A DNA stretch of 64,000 bases from Bradyrhizobium manausense (GTDB taxonomy: Bacteria; Pseudomonadota; Alphaproteobacteria; Rhizobiales; Xanthobacteraceae), in the NCBI RefSeq assembly GCF_018129685.1, contig NZ_JAFCLG010000009.1, positions 186,001-250,000 on the forward strand, given 5' to 3'. Position 1 is the first letter of the stretch. Each line of letters starts with the position of its first letter. Under the pieces are notes generated by a model. That model was not told the DNA's origin and made no database searches. It saw only the letters and a program-made list of their open reading frames with translations. Below are positions 48,091 through 57,205 of the stretch, in pieces. A program made the position numbers and the translations under genes.

Positions 48091-50796
48091 ATGACAGCCA
48101 TCGATCTTGCGCTTCGCACCACCAAGACGACGTGTCCCTATTGCGGCGTCGGCTGCGGCGTGCTCGCAACACCCGACGGCGCAGGGGGTGCCGCGATCGC
48201 GGGCGATCCCGATCATCCCGCCAATTTCGGCCGGCTGTGCTCGAAGGGCTCCGCGCTCGGCGAGACCGTCGGGCTCGAAGGCCGGCTGCTTTATCCGATG
48301 ATCCGCTGCAAGGGCGTGCTGGAGCGCGTTGCCTGGAGCGATGCGCTCGACCACGTCGCGCATCGCATGAAGCACATTGTCGCGCGCGACGGCGCCGACG
48401 CGGTCGCGTTCTATCTCTCGGGACAGCTCCTGACCGAAGACTATTACGTCGCCAACAAGCTGATGAAGGGCTTTGTCGGCACCGCGAATGTCGACACCAA
48501 TTCGCGGCTCTGCATGTCGTCCTCGGTCGCCGGCCATCGTCGCGCCTTCGGCGCTGACACAGTGCCGGGAAACTACGAGGATCTCGACCAGGCCGATCTG
48601 CTCGTCTTCGTCGGCTCGAACGCGGCCTGGTGTCATCCGGTGCTGTTCCAGCGCATGCTGAAGAACAGGCAGGAGCGCGGCGCCCGCATGATCGTGATCG
48701 ATCCGCGCCGCACCGACACCGCTGATGATGTCGATCTGTTCCTCGGGCTGAAGCCGGGCACCGACACCGCACTGTTCTGCGGCCTGTTCGTGCATCTCGT
48801 CGACAACGGCGCGCTCGATAGGGATTACGTCGCAAACAACACGTCGGGCTTCGACGATGCGCTGGCGCGTGCGCGCAACATTGCCGGCAGCGTCACCGCG
48901 ACCGCGCTGGCGACGGGCCTCTCCGAGCAGGACGTGGCCGCCTTCTTCAGGATGTTCCGTGACACCGAGCGGGTCGTCACGCTGTACTCGCAGGGCGTCA
49001 ACCAGTCGGCGCAGGGCACCGACAAGGTCAACGCGATCCTGAACTGCCATCTTGCGACGGGACGCATCGGCAAGCCGGGCGCCTCGCCGTTCTCGCTCAC
49101 CGGCCAGCCCAATGCGATGGGCGGCCGCGAGGTCGGTGGCCTCGCCAATATGCTCGCCGCGCACATGGGCTTCACGCCGCCGGACATCGACCGCGTCAGA
49201 CGGTTCTGGAAGGCGCCGCGCATTGCCACCCATGAAGGGTTGAAGGCGGTGCAGCTGTTCGAGGCCATCAATCGCGGCGAGGTCAGGGCGCTCTGGGTGA
49301 TGGGCACCAATCCCGCGGTGTCGCTGCCCGATGCGGATTTCGTACGCGAGGCGCTGAAGAAGCTCGAATTGTTCGTGGTGTCCGAGAACGTGCTGTCCAA
49401 CGATACCGTCGAAGCCGGCCCGCACGTGTTGCTGCCGGCGCTCGCCTGGGGCGAGAAGTCGGGCACGGTGACCAATTCCGAACGGCGCATCTCGCGCCAG
49501 CGTTCGTTCCTGCCGGCGCCTGGCGAGGCGCGGCCGGACTGGTGGATCCTGAGCGAGACCGCCAAGCGCCTCGGCTTCGGTGACAGTTTCAATTACAAAT
49601 CTGCGGCGGACATTTTCCGCGAGCATGCCGCCCTCTCGGCCTTCGAGAACAATGGCAGCCGCGATTTCGACATCGGCGCGTTGACGTCGCTGTCCGACGA
49701 GGCCTTCGATGCCTTGACGCCGGTGCAATGGCCCGCGCGCGAAGGCGAGGCGCCCGGCGAGCGCTTCTTCGCGAGCGGCGGATTCTACACCAATGACGGC
49801 AAGGGCCGCTTCGTCTCGCCCGAGGTGCCGGCGCTGCGCAGCGAGACCGGGCCGTCACGCCCCTTGCGGCTCAACACCGGGCGCATCCGCGACCAGTGGC
49901 ACACCATGACGCGCACGGGTCTCAGCAAGCGGCTCGGCGCGCATCTTCCGGAGCCGTTCGTCGAGGTCCATCCGGACGATGCCAACAAGTACAACATTGC
50001 CCATGACGGCTATGCGCGCATTACCACTGATTACGGCCAGTGCATTCTGAAAGTTGTCGTCAGTGAACGGCAGCAGCGCGGCACGCTGTTCGCGCCGATC
50101 CACTGGAGCGCGATGAACGCCTCCCACGGCCGCGTCGGCGCGTTGGTCGCCTCGTTCACCGATCCGTTCTCCGGCCAGCCTGAATCCAAGGCGACGCCGG
50201 CTGCGATCGCGCCGTATGAATTCGTTTTCCGCGGTTTTGCGTTGTCGCGAAAGCAGCTCGATCTGCCGCCCAACCTGCTGTGGACCCGCGTCACGGTCGC
50301 CGGCGGCTTCGGCTATCTCTTCGCCGACAATGCTGATCTGTCGCGCTGGCCGGTTTGGCTCGCGGGCCTCGCCGGCGAGGACGTCGCCGACTACCGCGAT
50401 TTCGGTGGCGGCGTTTATCGCGCGGCGTCGTTTGCGAACGATCGTATCGAGACCTGTCTGTTTGTCGGCCCCGCACATGATGCCGGCGACTGGGAGGTCG
50501 TGAAGAGCGTGTTCGCGGCCGATCGCGTCACCGACGATCAGCGCCGCATGCTGCTGTCCGGCAAGTCCAGCGAAGGGGCCGCCTCGACCGGCCCTATCGT
50601 CTGCGCCTGCTTCGGCGTCGGCCGCGGCACCATCTGCGACACCATCGCTGCAGGTGCGCGCACCGCTGGCGAGATCGGCGCCAAGCTTAAGGCCGGGACC
50701 AATTGTGGCTCGTGTCTTCCCGAACTGAAGCGATTGATCGCGACAACGGAGGTGGCTGCAGTGAAAGAGGCCAGGCGCGCCGGCGCGGCGGGCTGA
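48091..50796 (+). CDS. nasC: Assimilatory nitrate reductase catalytic subunit (NasC)
   Basis: NasC reduces nitrate to nitrite in the cytoplasm. The 901-residue molybdoprotein has an N-terminal 4Fe-4S site, CPYCGVGC (about 15-22) plus Cys in RLCSKGSA (near 50). The bis-MGD Mo domains span to about residue 750, with the likely Mo-ligand Cys in NSRLCMSSSVAG (near 137). A C-terminal BFD-type [2Fe-2S] domain (about 830-885; CACFG and CGSC) would accept electrons from Flp. No second subunit is encoded, as expected for this type. Confidence 0.95.
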   Translation: MTAIDLALRTTKTTCPYCGVGCGVLATPDGAGGAAIAGDPDHPANFGRLCSKGSALGETVGLEGRLLYPMIRCKGVLERVAWSDALDHVAHRMKHIVARDGADAVAFYLSGQLLTEDYYVANKLMKGFVGTANVDTNSRLCMSSSVAGHRRAFGADTVPGNYEDLDQADLLVFVGSNAAWCHPVLFQRMLKNRQERGARMIVIDPRRTDTADDVDLFLGLKPGTDTALFCGLFVHLVDNGALDRDYVANNTSGFDDALARARNIAGSVTATALATGLSEQDVAAFFRMFRDTERVVTLYSQGVNQSAQGTDKVNAILNCHLATGRIGKPGASPFSLTGQPNAMGGREVGGLANMLAAHMGFTPPDIDRVRRFWKAPRIATHEGLKAVQLFEAINRGEVRALWVMGTNPAVSLPDADFVREALKKLELFVVSENVLSNDTVEAGPHVLLPALAWGEKSGTVTNSERRISRQRSFLPAPGEARPDWWILSETAKRLGFGDSFNYKSAADIFREHAALSAFENNGSRDFDIGALTSLSDEAFDALTPVQWPAREGEAPGERFFASGGFYTNDGKGRFVSPEVPALRSETGPSRPLRLNTGRIRDQWHTMTRTGLSKRLGAHLPEPFVEVHPDDANKYNIAHDGYARITTDYGQCILKVVVSERQQRGTLFAPIHWSAMNASHGRVGALVASFTDPFSGQPESKATPAAIAPYEFVFRGFALSRKQLDLPPNLLWTRVTVAGGFGYLFADNADLSRWPVWLAGLAGEDVADYRDFGGGVYRAASFANDRIETCLFVGPAHDAGDWEVVKSVFAADRVTDDQRRMLLSGKSSEGAASTGPIVCACFGVGRGTICDTIAAGARTAGEIGAKLKAGTNCGSCLPELKRLIATTEVAAVKEARRAGAAG

Positions 50797-50926
50797 GCCT
50801 GGTTTCCAGAACCCATTTTGGGTATGCGCTGGTATGGGGGGCGGCCGGCAGTTGCCAAAATTTTAAGCAATTCCCGCTAACGTGCATTAATTTTTACGAA
50901 TTAATACTCGTTAAGGCTGGAAACGC

Positions 50927-52918
50927 ATGTTGAGCAGACTTCGGTTGGCGCGCCGCTCTCAATTCGGCATGAGCAAAATCAACGTCGGACTGCGTGCAAA
51001 GGTTCTCTTGCTCGGCGTCACCGGCGTGCTCATGGTGGGCGTGATCTATCTCGCCGGCCGGCAGATCGAGGATCGGAGTCGCGCGGTCGCCGACCGCTTT
51101 ACACAACTGGAATCCCAGACCGCACGTCTGTCCGAAAGCTTGCTGCAAGGGCGCGAGATCGCGACGGGCTTCCTGCAAAAGCCGACCGACAAAAAGGTGG
51201 CCGCGCATGACGAAACGCTGCGCGCTGCGACCGCCTACCTGACCAGGGTCGAGGAGATTGCCGGCGCGCTGGCCGAAGATGATCCGCTGCGCAAGGCGCT
51301 GTCGTTTCGTCCGGTCATCAGCAGCTATGCCACGCGCTTCTCCAACGTCGTGGGGGCCCAGAAGCTGGTCGGCTTCAACGAGAATGACGGGTTGCAGGGC
51401 AAGTTGCGCGCGGCCGTGCATTCGGTCGAAAGCAAGCTCAAGACCTTCGATCAGCCGAGGCTTGCTGTCCTGATGCTGATGATGCGGCGGCATGAGAAGG
51501 ATTTCATGCTGCGTGGTGACGACAAATACAGCGACGAGCTGGTCAAGCGCGTTGGCGAGTTCCTTCCTGAGCTTGCGAAAGCTGATTTGCCCGAAGGCGC
51601 CAAGACCGAGATCAAAAAGCTGATCGACTCTTACAAGAGTAGCTTCCTCGCCTTCTCGGCAGGCCAGAGCACGTTGAACGAAGAGGCCGAGGATCTGGCC
51701 CAGATCTACGACCGGCTGCGGCCCAATCTCGAGGCCGTCAGAAATGCCGCCGCCAAGCGTCTCGACGCCGTGAGGGACGAGCTTATGGTCGTGCAACGCT
51801 ATGTGGTCTGGTCCATCGGCATTACGATTGCCGCGATGATCGCGATTGCGTTCTGGTTCGGGCGCAGGCTTACCGCGCCGCTGACCCGCATGGTGCGGGC
51901 GATGGAGCACCTGGCCGACGGCGATCTCGACCGCCCGATCGAGCAGATCGACCGCCGCGACGAGATCGGCAAGATCTCGTCTTCGCTCTCCGTCTTCCAC
52001 CACAAGCTGCTCGAGAACCGGCAATTGTCAGAGACTCGCGAGCAGGCCAAGCGCGACGCTGAAGTCCAGCGCAAGCAGGGCATGCTCGAGATCGCAGATC
52101 GTTTCGAAGCAGCCGTCGGCAACATCGTCAATGCCGTCACCGCCGCGTCCTCCGAGATCGAGCTGGCTGCGAATGGATTGACCAACACCGCAGAGGGAAC
52201 CAATACGTTGTCGACGACGGTGGCCGTCGCGTCGGGGCAATCCTCGGCGAGCGTTCAGTCGGCGGCGGCTGCGTGTCAGGAAATGGTCACGTCGGTCAGT
52301 GAGGTGGGCCGCCGGGTCGCGAAATCGCACGAGATTGCGCTCGCCGCTGTCGAGCAGGCCAACCGGACCAACAGCCAGATCGACGCGCTCTCGCAGACTG
52401 CGGATCGCATCGACGAAGTCGTGCGGATGATCTCGGCGGTGGCCGGGCAGACAAATCTGCTGGCACTCAACGCGACGATCGAGGCCGCGCGCGCCGGCGA
52501 GGCGGGCCGGGGCTTCGCGGTCGTCGCTTCGGAAGTCAAGGCACTCGCCGGACAGACAGCGAAGGCGACCGACGAGATCGGCCGTCAGGTCGCGCAGATT
52601 CAGTTGGCGACGCGGCAGTCGGTGGGCGCGATCAAGGAAATCGGCGGCACCATCGAATCGATGGCGGATATCGCGTCCTCGATCGCGGCTGCGGTCGAAC
52701 AGCAAGGCGCCGCCGCGCAGGCGATCGCCCGCGACGTTCAGCAGGCGGCCCAGGGCGCATCCGAGGTGTCGACCAGCGTCGAGAACGTCAGACGCGGCGC
52801 ATCCGAAACCGGTGCCGCCGCTGGTCAGGTCCACGGCGCGGCGCTTGCTCTCCTCGACGAGAGCAAGCGGCTTGGCAGCGAAGTCGAGCAGTTCCTGGCG
52901 ACTGTCCGCGCGGCTTGA
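50927..52918 (+). CDS. Methyl-accepting chemotaxis protein
   Basis: The 663-residue receptor has two membrane helices (about 24-44 and 288-308) flanking a periplasmic helical sensor (about 48-285) rich in ionic residues. A HAMP domain (about 310-360) and a long signalling domain follow. The conserved hairpin tip is around VVRMISAVAGQTNLLALNAT (about 495-515), then EAARAGEAGRGFAVVA. It senses an unidentified ligand. It follows the nitrate operon by 130 bases with no shared promoter evidence. Confidence 0.92.
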   Translation: MLSRLRLARRSQFGMSKINVGLRAKVLLLGVTGVLMVGVIYLAGRQIEDRSRAVADRFTQLESQTARLSESLLQGREIATGFLQKPTDKKVAAHDETLRAATAYLTRVEEIAGALAEDDPLRKALSFRPVISSYATRFSNVVGAQKLVGFNENDGLQGKLRAAVHSVESKLKTFDQPRLAVLMLMMRRHEKDFMLRGDDKYSDELVKRVGEFLPELAKADLPEGAKTEIKKLIDSYKSSFLAFSAGQSTLNEEAEDLAQIYDRLRPNLEAVRNAAAKRLDAVRDELMVVQRYVVWSIGITIAAMIAIAFWFGRRLTAPLTRMVRAMEHLADGDLDRPIEQIDRRDEIGKISSSLSVFHHKLLENRQLSETREQAKRDAEVQRKQGMLEIADRFEAAVGNIVNAVTAASSEIELAANGLTNTAEGTNTLSTTVAVASGQSSASVQSAAAACQEMVTSVSEVGRRVAKSHEIALAAVEQANRTNSQIDALSQTADRIDEVVRMISAVAGQTNLLALNATIEAARAGEAGRGFAVVASEVKALAGQTAKATDEIGRQVAQIQLATRQSVGAIKEIGGTIESMADIASSIAAAVEQQGAAAQAIARDVQQAAQGASEVSTSVENVRRGASETGAAAGQVHGAALALLDESKRLGSEVEQFLATVRAA

Positions 52919-52933
52919 GGTTGCCTCCACGCC

Positions 52934-53058
52934 GTCGTCCCGCCGAAGGCCGGAACCCGTCGCGAAATCTCGCGACCGCGGGTGGACGGAGCAGCGAACG
53001 AAGAGCTTCTGCCAAAATAGGCCCTGTGGTTATGGATCCCGGCCTTCGCCGGGACGAC
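52934..53058. repeat. Palindromic intergenic element with 25-bp arms
   Basis: The left arm (52934-52958) starts GTCGTCCCGCCGAAGGCC and the right arm (53034-53058) ends GGCCTTCGCCGGGACGAC; 22 of 25 positions match as inverted repeats. A smaller perfect hairpin (GTCGCGA...TCGCGAC, 52959-52976) lies just inside. It fills the gap between the receptor and the SMP-30 gene. Confidence 0.7.
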
Positions 53059-53179
53059 AGTAGTGTGTTTGGCGCGACCATCTTCCCAACGCTGCCATGA
53101 CCTCCGCACTCATCGACGCCCCTGCGATTGTGCCCTATGTTTCTGCGCGCTCCCATTCAATCATCACAAAAAACCAAAA

Positions 53180-54076
53180 ATGTACCTGGAAACGCCACCG
53201 CGCCTGATCGAAACAAGAATCTTCTCCGCCATGCCGGACACATTCCGCCGCAAGGGCGTGCGGACGGATTGGGCCGACGCCAACAGGCCCGGCGTTCCGA
53301 CCGACAGTTTCATCGAGGGGCCGTCCTTCGACAAGGATGGCAATCTCTACATCGTCGACATCCCGTTCGGCCGGATCTTCCGCATCGCGCCCGATGGTGC
53401 GTGGTCGCTCGTCATCGAATATGAGGGCTGGCCGAACGGGCTGAAGATCGCGTCCGACGGCCGCATCCTGGTTGCCGACTACATGCACGGGATCATGGAG
53501 CTCGATGCCAAGGCTGGCCGCATCGAGCCGCTTCTGACGTCACGCAATTCGGAATCGTTCCGCGGCTGCAACGATCTGCATCTCGCCTCCAACGGCGACA
53601 TTTTTTTCACCGACCAGGGGCAGACCGGCCTGCACGATCCCAGCGGCCGCGTCTATCGGCTGGCGCCGAACGGCCGCCTCGATTGTCTCATTGACACCGG
53701 CATCAGCCCGAACGGACTGGTGCTCGACCCCAGCGAGACCGTGCTGTTCGTCGCGATGACGCGCGATAACGCGGTGTGGCGGCTGCCGTTCATGAAGGAC
53801 GGCGCCGTGTCGAAGGTCGGCCGGTTCTGCTCGCTGTTCGGCACGTCAGGCCCCGACGGCATGACCATGGATGCGAAGGGACGCCTGTTCGTCGGTCACG
53901 CCTCGCTCGGCCATGTCTTCGTGTTTGCACCGAATGGCGAGTTGATCGCGCGGATCAAGTCATGCGCGGGACCAAACTGTACCAACGTCGCCATTGGTGG
54001 CGCGGCAAAAGATCGGCTCTATATCACGGAGTCCGCGACCGGTACTGTGCTGGTCGCAGACATTGGCGGACTGTAG
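53180..54076 (+). CDS. SMP-30/gluconolactonase-family hydrolase
   Basis: The 298-residue six-bladed beta-propeller protein has the metal-binding features of the family: EGPSFDKDGNLY (metal Glu, about 45-55), SFRGCNDLHLASNGD (Asn, about 128-142), ISPNGLVLDP and SGPDGMTMDAKG (Asp, about 222-233). It probably hydrolyses a sugar or aldonic lactone. The ATG at 53180 was selected since upstream codons run into the repeat element; no strong ribosome site is seen. An aldo/keto reductase gene follows after 19 bases. Confidence 0.83.
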   Translation: MYLETPPRLIETRIFSAMPDTFRRKGVRTDWADANRPGVPTDSFIEGPSFDKDGNLYIVDIPFGRIFRIAPDGAWSLVIEYEGWPNGLKIASDGRILVADYMHGIMELDAKAGRIEPLLTSRNSESFRGCNDLHLASNGDIFFTDQGQTGLHDPSGRVYRLAPNGRLDCLIDTGISPNGLVLDPSETVLFVAMTRDNAVWRLPFMKDGAVSKVGRFCSLFGTSGPDGMTMDAKGRLFVGHASLGHVFVFAPNGELIARIKSCAGPNCTNVAIGGAAKDRLYITESATGTVLVADIGGL

Positions 54077-54095
54077 TGCATCTGGTGGAACCAAC

Positions 54096-54935
54096 ATGAA
54101 CAAGCATCCCTTCGGCAAGACAGGCACTGACGTCTCCGTCATCGGGCAGGGCACCTGGTATCTCGACCACGGCGATCGCAAGCGCGCGATCGCGGCGCTC
54201 CAGCACGGGCTCGATCTCGGCATGAGCCATATCGACACCGCCGAGATGTATGGCGATGCGGAACTCGTCATTGCCGATGCGATCGCGGGCCGTCGCGACG
54301 AGGTGTTTCTCGTGTCGAAGGTGCTGCCGAGCAACGCCTCGCGCCGCGGCACTATCACGGCCTGTGAGCGGTCGCTGAAGCGGTTGAAGACCGACCGGCT
54401 CGATTGCTATCTCCTGCACTGGCGCGGGTCGTACGATCTTGAAGACACCGTCGCCGCGTTCGAGGAACTGATGAAGGCAGGCAAGATTAAATCCTGGGGT
54501 GTCTCTAATTTCGACGCGGATGATCTCGACGAAATCCTCGATGTCGCCGGCGAAGGCAAGATCGCCTGCAACCAAGTGCTCTATCATCTCAAGGAGCGCG
54601 CGATCGAGCATGCGGTGATCCCGTGGTGCGAGCGGCATGGTGTTGCGGTCGTGGCGTATTCACCGTTCGGACACGACGATTTTCCGGATGAACGCAGCAA
54701 GGGCGGCGCCGTGCTGATGCGCATTGCACAGGCGCGTCGCGTGACACCGCGTCAGGTCGCGCTGAGCTTTCTCACCCGTGCGACTACGGTGGTCGCGATC
54801 CCCAAAGCGTCGTCCGCGGAGCACGCAGGCGAAAATGCGGCGGCCGGCGATCTCGTTCTGACGCAAGAGGAGATTTCGGCACTCGATGCGGCATTTCCTC
54901 GCGGTCCGAAACCACGCAGCTTGCCCATGCTGTAG
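54096..54935 (+). CDS. Aldo/keto reductase
   Basis: The 279-residue (beta/alpha)8 NADPH-dependent oxidoreductase has the catalytic tetrad residues Asp-Tyr-Lys-His in HIDTAEMYG (D and Y), VSKVLPSN (K) and CYLLHWRG (H). It reduces sugar-derived or other carbonyls. It is probably cotranscribed with the lactonase gene upstream; both could act on one sugar-acid pathway. The C-terminal NADPH-binding region is AIPKASSAEHAGENA. Confidence 0.87.
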   Translation: MNKHPFGKTGTDVSVIGQGTWYLDHGDRKRAIAALQHGLDLGMSHIDTAEMYGDAELVIADAIAGRRDEVFLVSKVLPSNASRRGTITACERSLKRLKTDRLDCYLLHWRGSYDLEDTVAAFEELMKAGKIKSWGVSNFDADDLDEILDVAGEGKIACNQVLYHLKERAIEHAVIPWCERHGVAVVAYSPFGHDDFPDERSKGGAVLMRIAQARRVTPRQVALSFLTRATTVVAIPKASSAEHAGENAAAGDLVLTQEEISALDAAFPRGPKPRSLPML

Positions 54936-55078
54936 TGCACAAAAGTCCATTATTAATGGAGTATTGACGCGCGCGGACGTGAGCGCATATCGGCATCCTG
55001 TTTTCGGAAGTTGCGAGCGCGGCGCATTTGTCGTTTTTATAAGCCGTTCTCGATTCGCATTTTCCCCAGGTTCCTACA

Positions 55079-56065
55079 GTGACACCGCCGCCCGCCGCAG
55101 CCGCAAGGCTCGACAGTATTCCCATGCCTTTGCCCGAGAAGAAGGAGGAGGCTCGCCGTGCGCCAGCGCGCGTCGATCATCCCTTCAAGGGCATCGCGCT
55201 GGTGCTGCTGTCGACGGTGTTTCTCGGCTGCTCCGACGTCACCTCGAAATATCTGTCGTCGAGCCTGCCATCGATCGAGATCACCTGGATCCGTTTCGTT
55301 ACTTTCGCGCTGATGTTCCTGCCGGTGATGTTGCCGGGCTCGCCGCTGCATGCGATGCGGACCGGGCGGCTGGGCCTGCAGATCATGCGCGGCACGGCGT
55401 TGCTCGGCTCGTCGTTGTTCTTCATCACCGGCTTGAGCTACCTTCCCATCGCTGAGGCCTCGGCCACCGGTTTCGTCTCGCCGCTGTTCGTCACCGCGCT
55501 CTCGATCATTTTCCTCAGCGAGAAGGTCGGCATGCGCCGCTGGGTCGCGACCGCAATCGGGCTGACGGGCGTGATGATCATCATTCGTCCGGGCTCGGCC
55601 GCGTTCCATGTCGCGGCATTCTTCCCGATCGTCTCGGCATTCTGCTGGGCCGCCGCTCTGATCATGACGCGCATGATGAGCGGGCGAGAAGCCGTTCTCA
55701 CCACGATGGCCTATTCCGCGCTCACGGGCGTTGTGATCATGACCATGATGGTGCCGTTTGCCTGGGTCACGCCGAGCTGGACTGCGATCGGGCTCGGTAT
55801 CGTGATCGGCGTGGCCTCCACCGTCGGCCAGTGGATCATCGTGCTCGCCTATCGCTATGGCGATGCCTCGGTGCTCGCGCCGTTCTCCTATACGCAACTG
55901 CTCTGGGTCAGCATCCTCGGTTTCTTCATCTTCGGCGAGCTGCCGGATGTCTGGACCATCACGGGTGCGGCCTTCATCGTCGCCAGCGGTCTCTACATCG
56001 CCCATCGCGAGCGCATCCGCCGCGCCCAGCTCCTGGTGCTGGAAGAGCGTTCCCCGAACCCCTGA
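55079..56065 (+). CDS. EamA-family (DMT superfamily) permease
   Basis: The 328-residue protein has about 10 membrane helices in two EamA repeats (about 38-170 and 180-310). The first repeat contains ITWIRFVTFALMFLPVML and LPIAEASATGFVSPLFVTAL. Substrates of such exporters range from amino acids to drugs. A GTG at 55079 is used; an ATG 45 bases later is an alternative that would remove an unusual basic N-terminus. Confidence 0.83.
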   Translation: MTPPPAAAARLDSIPMPLPEKKEEARRAPARVDHPFKGIALVLLSTVFLGCSDVTSKYLSSSLPSIEITWIRFVTFALMFLPVMLPGSPLHAMRTGRLGLQIMRGTALLGSSLFFITGLSYLPIAEASATGFVSPLFVTALSIIFLSEKVGMRRWVATAIGLTGVMIIIRPGSAAFHVAAFFPIVSAFCWAAALIMTRMMSGREAVLTTMAYSALTGVVIMTMMVPFAWVTPSWTAIGLGIVIGVASTVGQWIIVLAYRYGDASVLAPFSYTQLLWVSILGFFIFGELPDVWTITGAAFIVASGLYIAHRERIRRAQLLVLEERSPNP

Positions 56066-56125
56066 CGCAAGTTCGCGCGCCCAGGATCGTGCTATCGACG
56101 GCTCCAACGAAGTGGGAGGAGCCGG

Positions 56126-57205
56126 ATGCGCGCTGCGATTTTCAGGAACGGTGAGATTGTCGTAGGTCAGATGGCGGAGCCGAAGCCCGGCCCCGGCCAA
56201 GTGCTGGTCAAGACGCTCGCCTGCGGCATCTGCGGTTCCGACTTGCATGCGCGCCAGCACGCGCCGCGGATGGTGGAGATGGCGAAGAAGACCGGACGGA
56301 CGCCGATGGATCTGTCGCGCGACGTCGTCTTCGGCCACGAGTTCTGCTGCGAGATCGTCGACTACGGCCCCGGCACCACACGCAAGCTCAAGCCGGGCAC
56401 GCATGTGTGTTCGCTGCCCGCGCTGCTGACGCCTGAAGGCATCAAGGGCATCGGCTATTCCAACGAATTTGTCGGCGGCTACGCGGAAGCGATGCTGCTC
56501 AGCGAGCCGCTGCTGCTGGAAGTGCCGAATGGCCTTGCGCCGGAACATGCCGCGCTGACCGAGCCGCTCGCGGTCGGCGTTCATGCCGTCGAGAAAGCCA
56601 ACATCCGCGGCGACGAGGTGCCGCTGGTGATCGGCTGCGGGCCCGTCGGGCTCGCCGTGATCGCTGCGCTCAAGATCAAGGGCCTGCACCCGATCGTCGC
56701 CGCCGACTATTCGCCGGCGCGGCGCGCGCTCGCAGCAAGGCTCGGCGCCGACATCGTGGTCGATCCCAGGGCGTCGCAGCCCTATGCGACCTGGGCCGAG
56801 CACGCGCAGATGTCGGAGGCGGAGAAGGCGGCGCGGCCGCCGTTCCAGGCCATGCTGCCGGCGCTGAAGCCTGCCATCATCTTCGAATGCGTCGGCGTGC
56901 CCGGCCTGCTGCAGCAGGTGTTCGAAGGCGCCCCGCGCGATGCCAGGATCGTCGTGGTCGGCGTCTGCATGGAGAGCGACACAAACGAGCCCATGCTCGG
57001 CATCGTGAAGGAGCTCAGCGTCCAGTACGTGCTTGGCTATTCGCCGGAGGAGTTTGCGGCGTCGCTGCGCCTGATCGCCGAAGGACAGGTGGATGCGGCT
57101 GCGATGGTGACGGCTGAAGTGGGCATCGACGGGGTCGCGAAGGCGTTCGCCGATCTCGCCAATCCCGAGGTGCACACTAAGATCATCGTGCAGCCGTGGA
57201 AATAG
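56126..57205 (+). CDS. Zinc-binding dehydrogenase lacking the structural zinc lobe (MDR superfamily)
   Basis: The 359-residue protein has the catalytic zinc Cys in CGICGSDLHARQ (about 33-44) and the Glu/His pair in VFGHEFCCEI (about 70-79). The NAD(P) loop is IGCGPVGLAV. After HVCSLPALLTPEGI the four-Cys structural zinc cluster is absent, unlike the alcohol dehydrogenase at 27568. It likely oxidises a polyol, sugar or threonine-like substrate. It overlaps the converging TAXI gene by 23 bases. Confidence 0.82.
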   Translation: MRAAIFRNGEIVVGQMAEPKPGPGQVLVKTLACGICGSDLHARQHAPRMVEMAKKTGRTPMDLSRDVVFGHEFCCEIVDYGPGTTRKLKPGTHVCSLPALLTPEGIKGIGYSNEFVGGYAEAMLLSEPLLLEVPNGLAPEHAALTEPLAVGVHAVEKANIRGDEVPLVIGCGPVGLAVIAALKIKGLHPIVAADYSPARRALAARLGADIVVDPRASQPYATWAEHAQMSEAEKAARPPFQAMLPALKPAIIFECVGVPGLLQQVFEGAPRDARIVVVGVCMESDTNEPMLGIVKELSVQYVLGYSPEEFAASLRLIAEGQVDAAAMVTAEVGIDGVAKAFADLANPEVHTKIIVQPWK

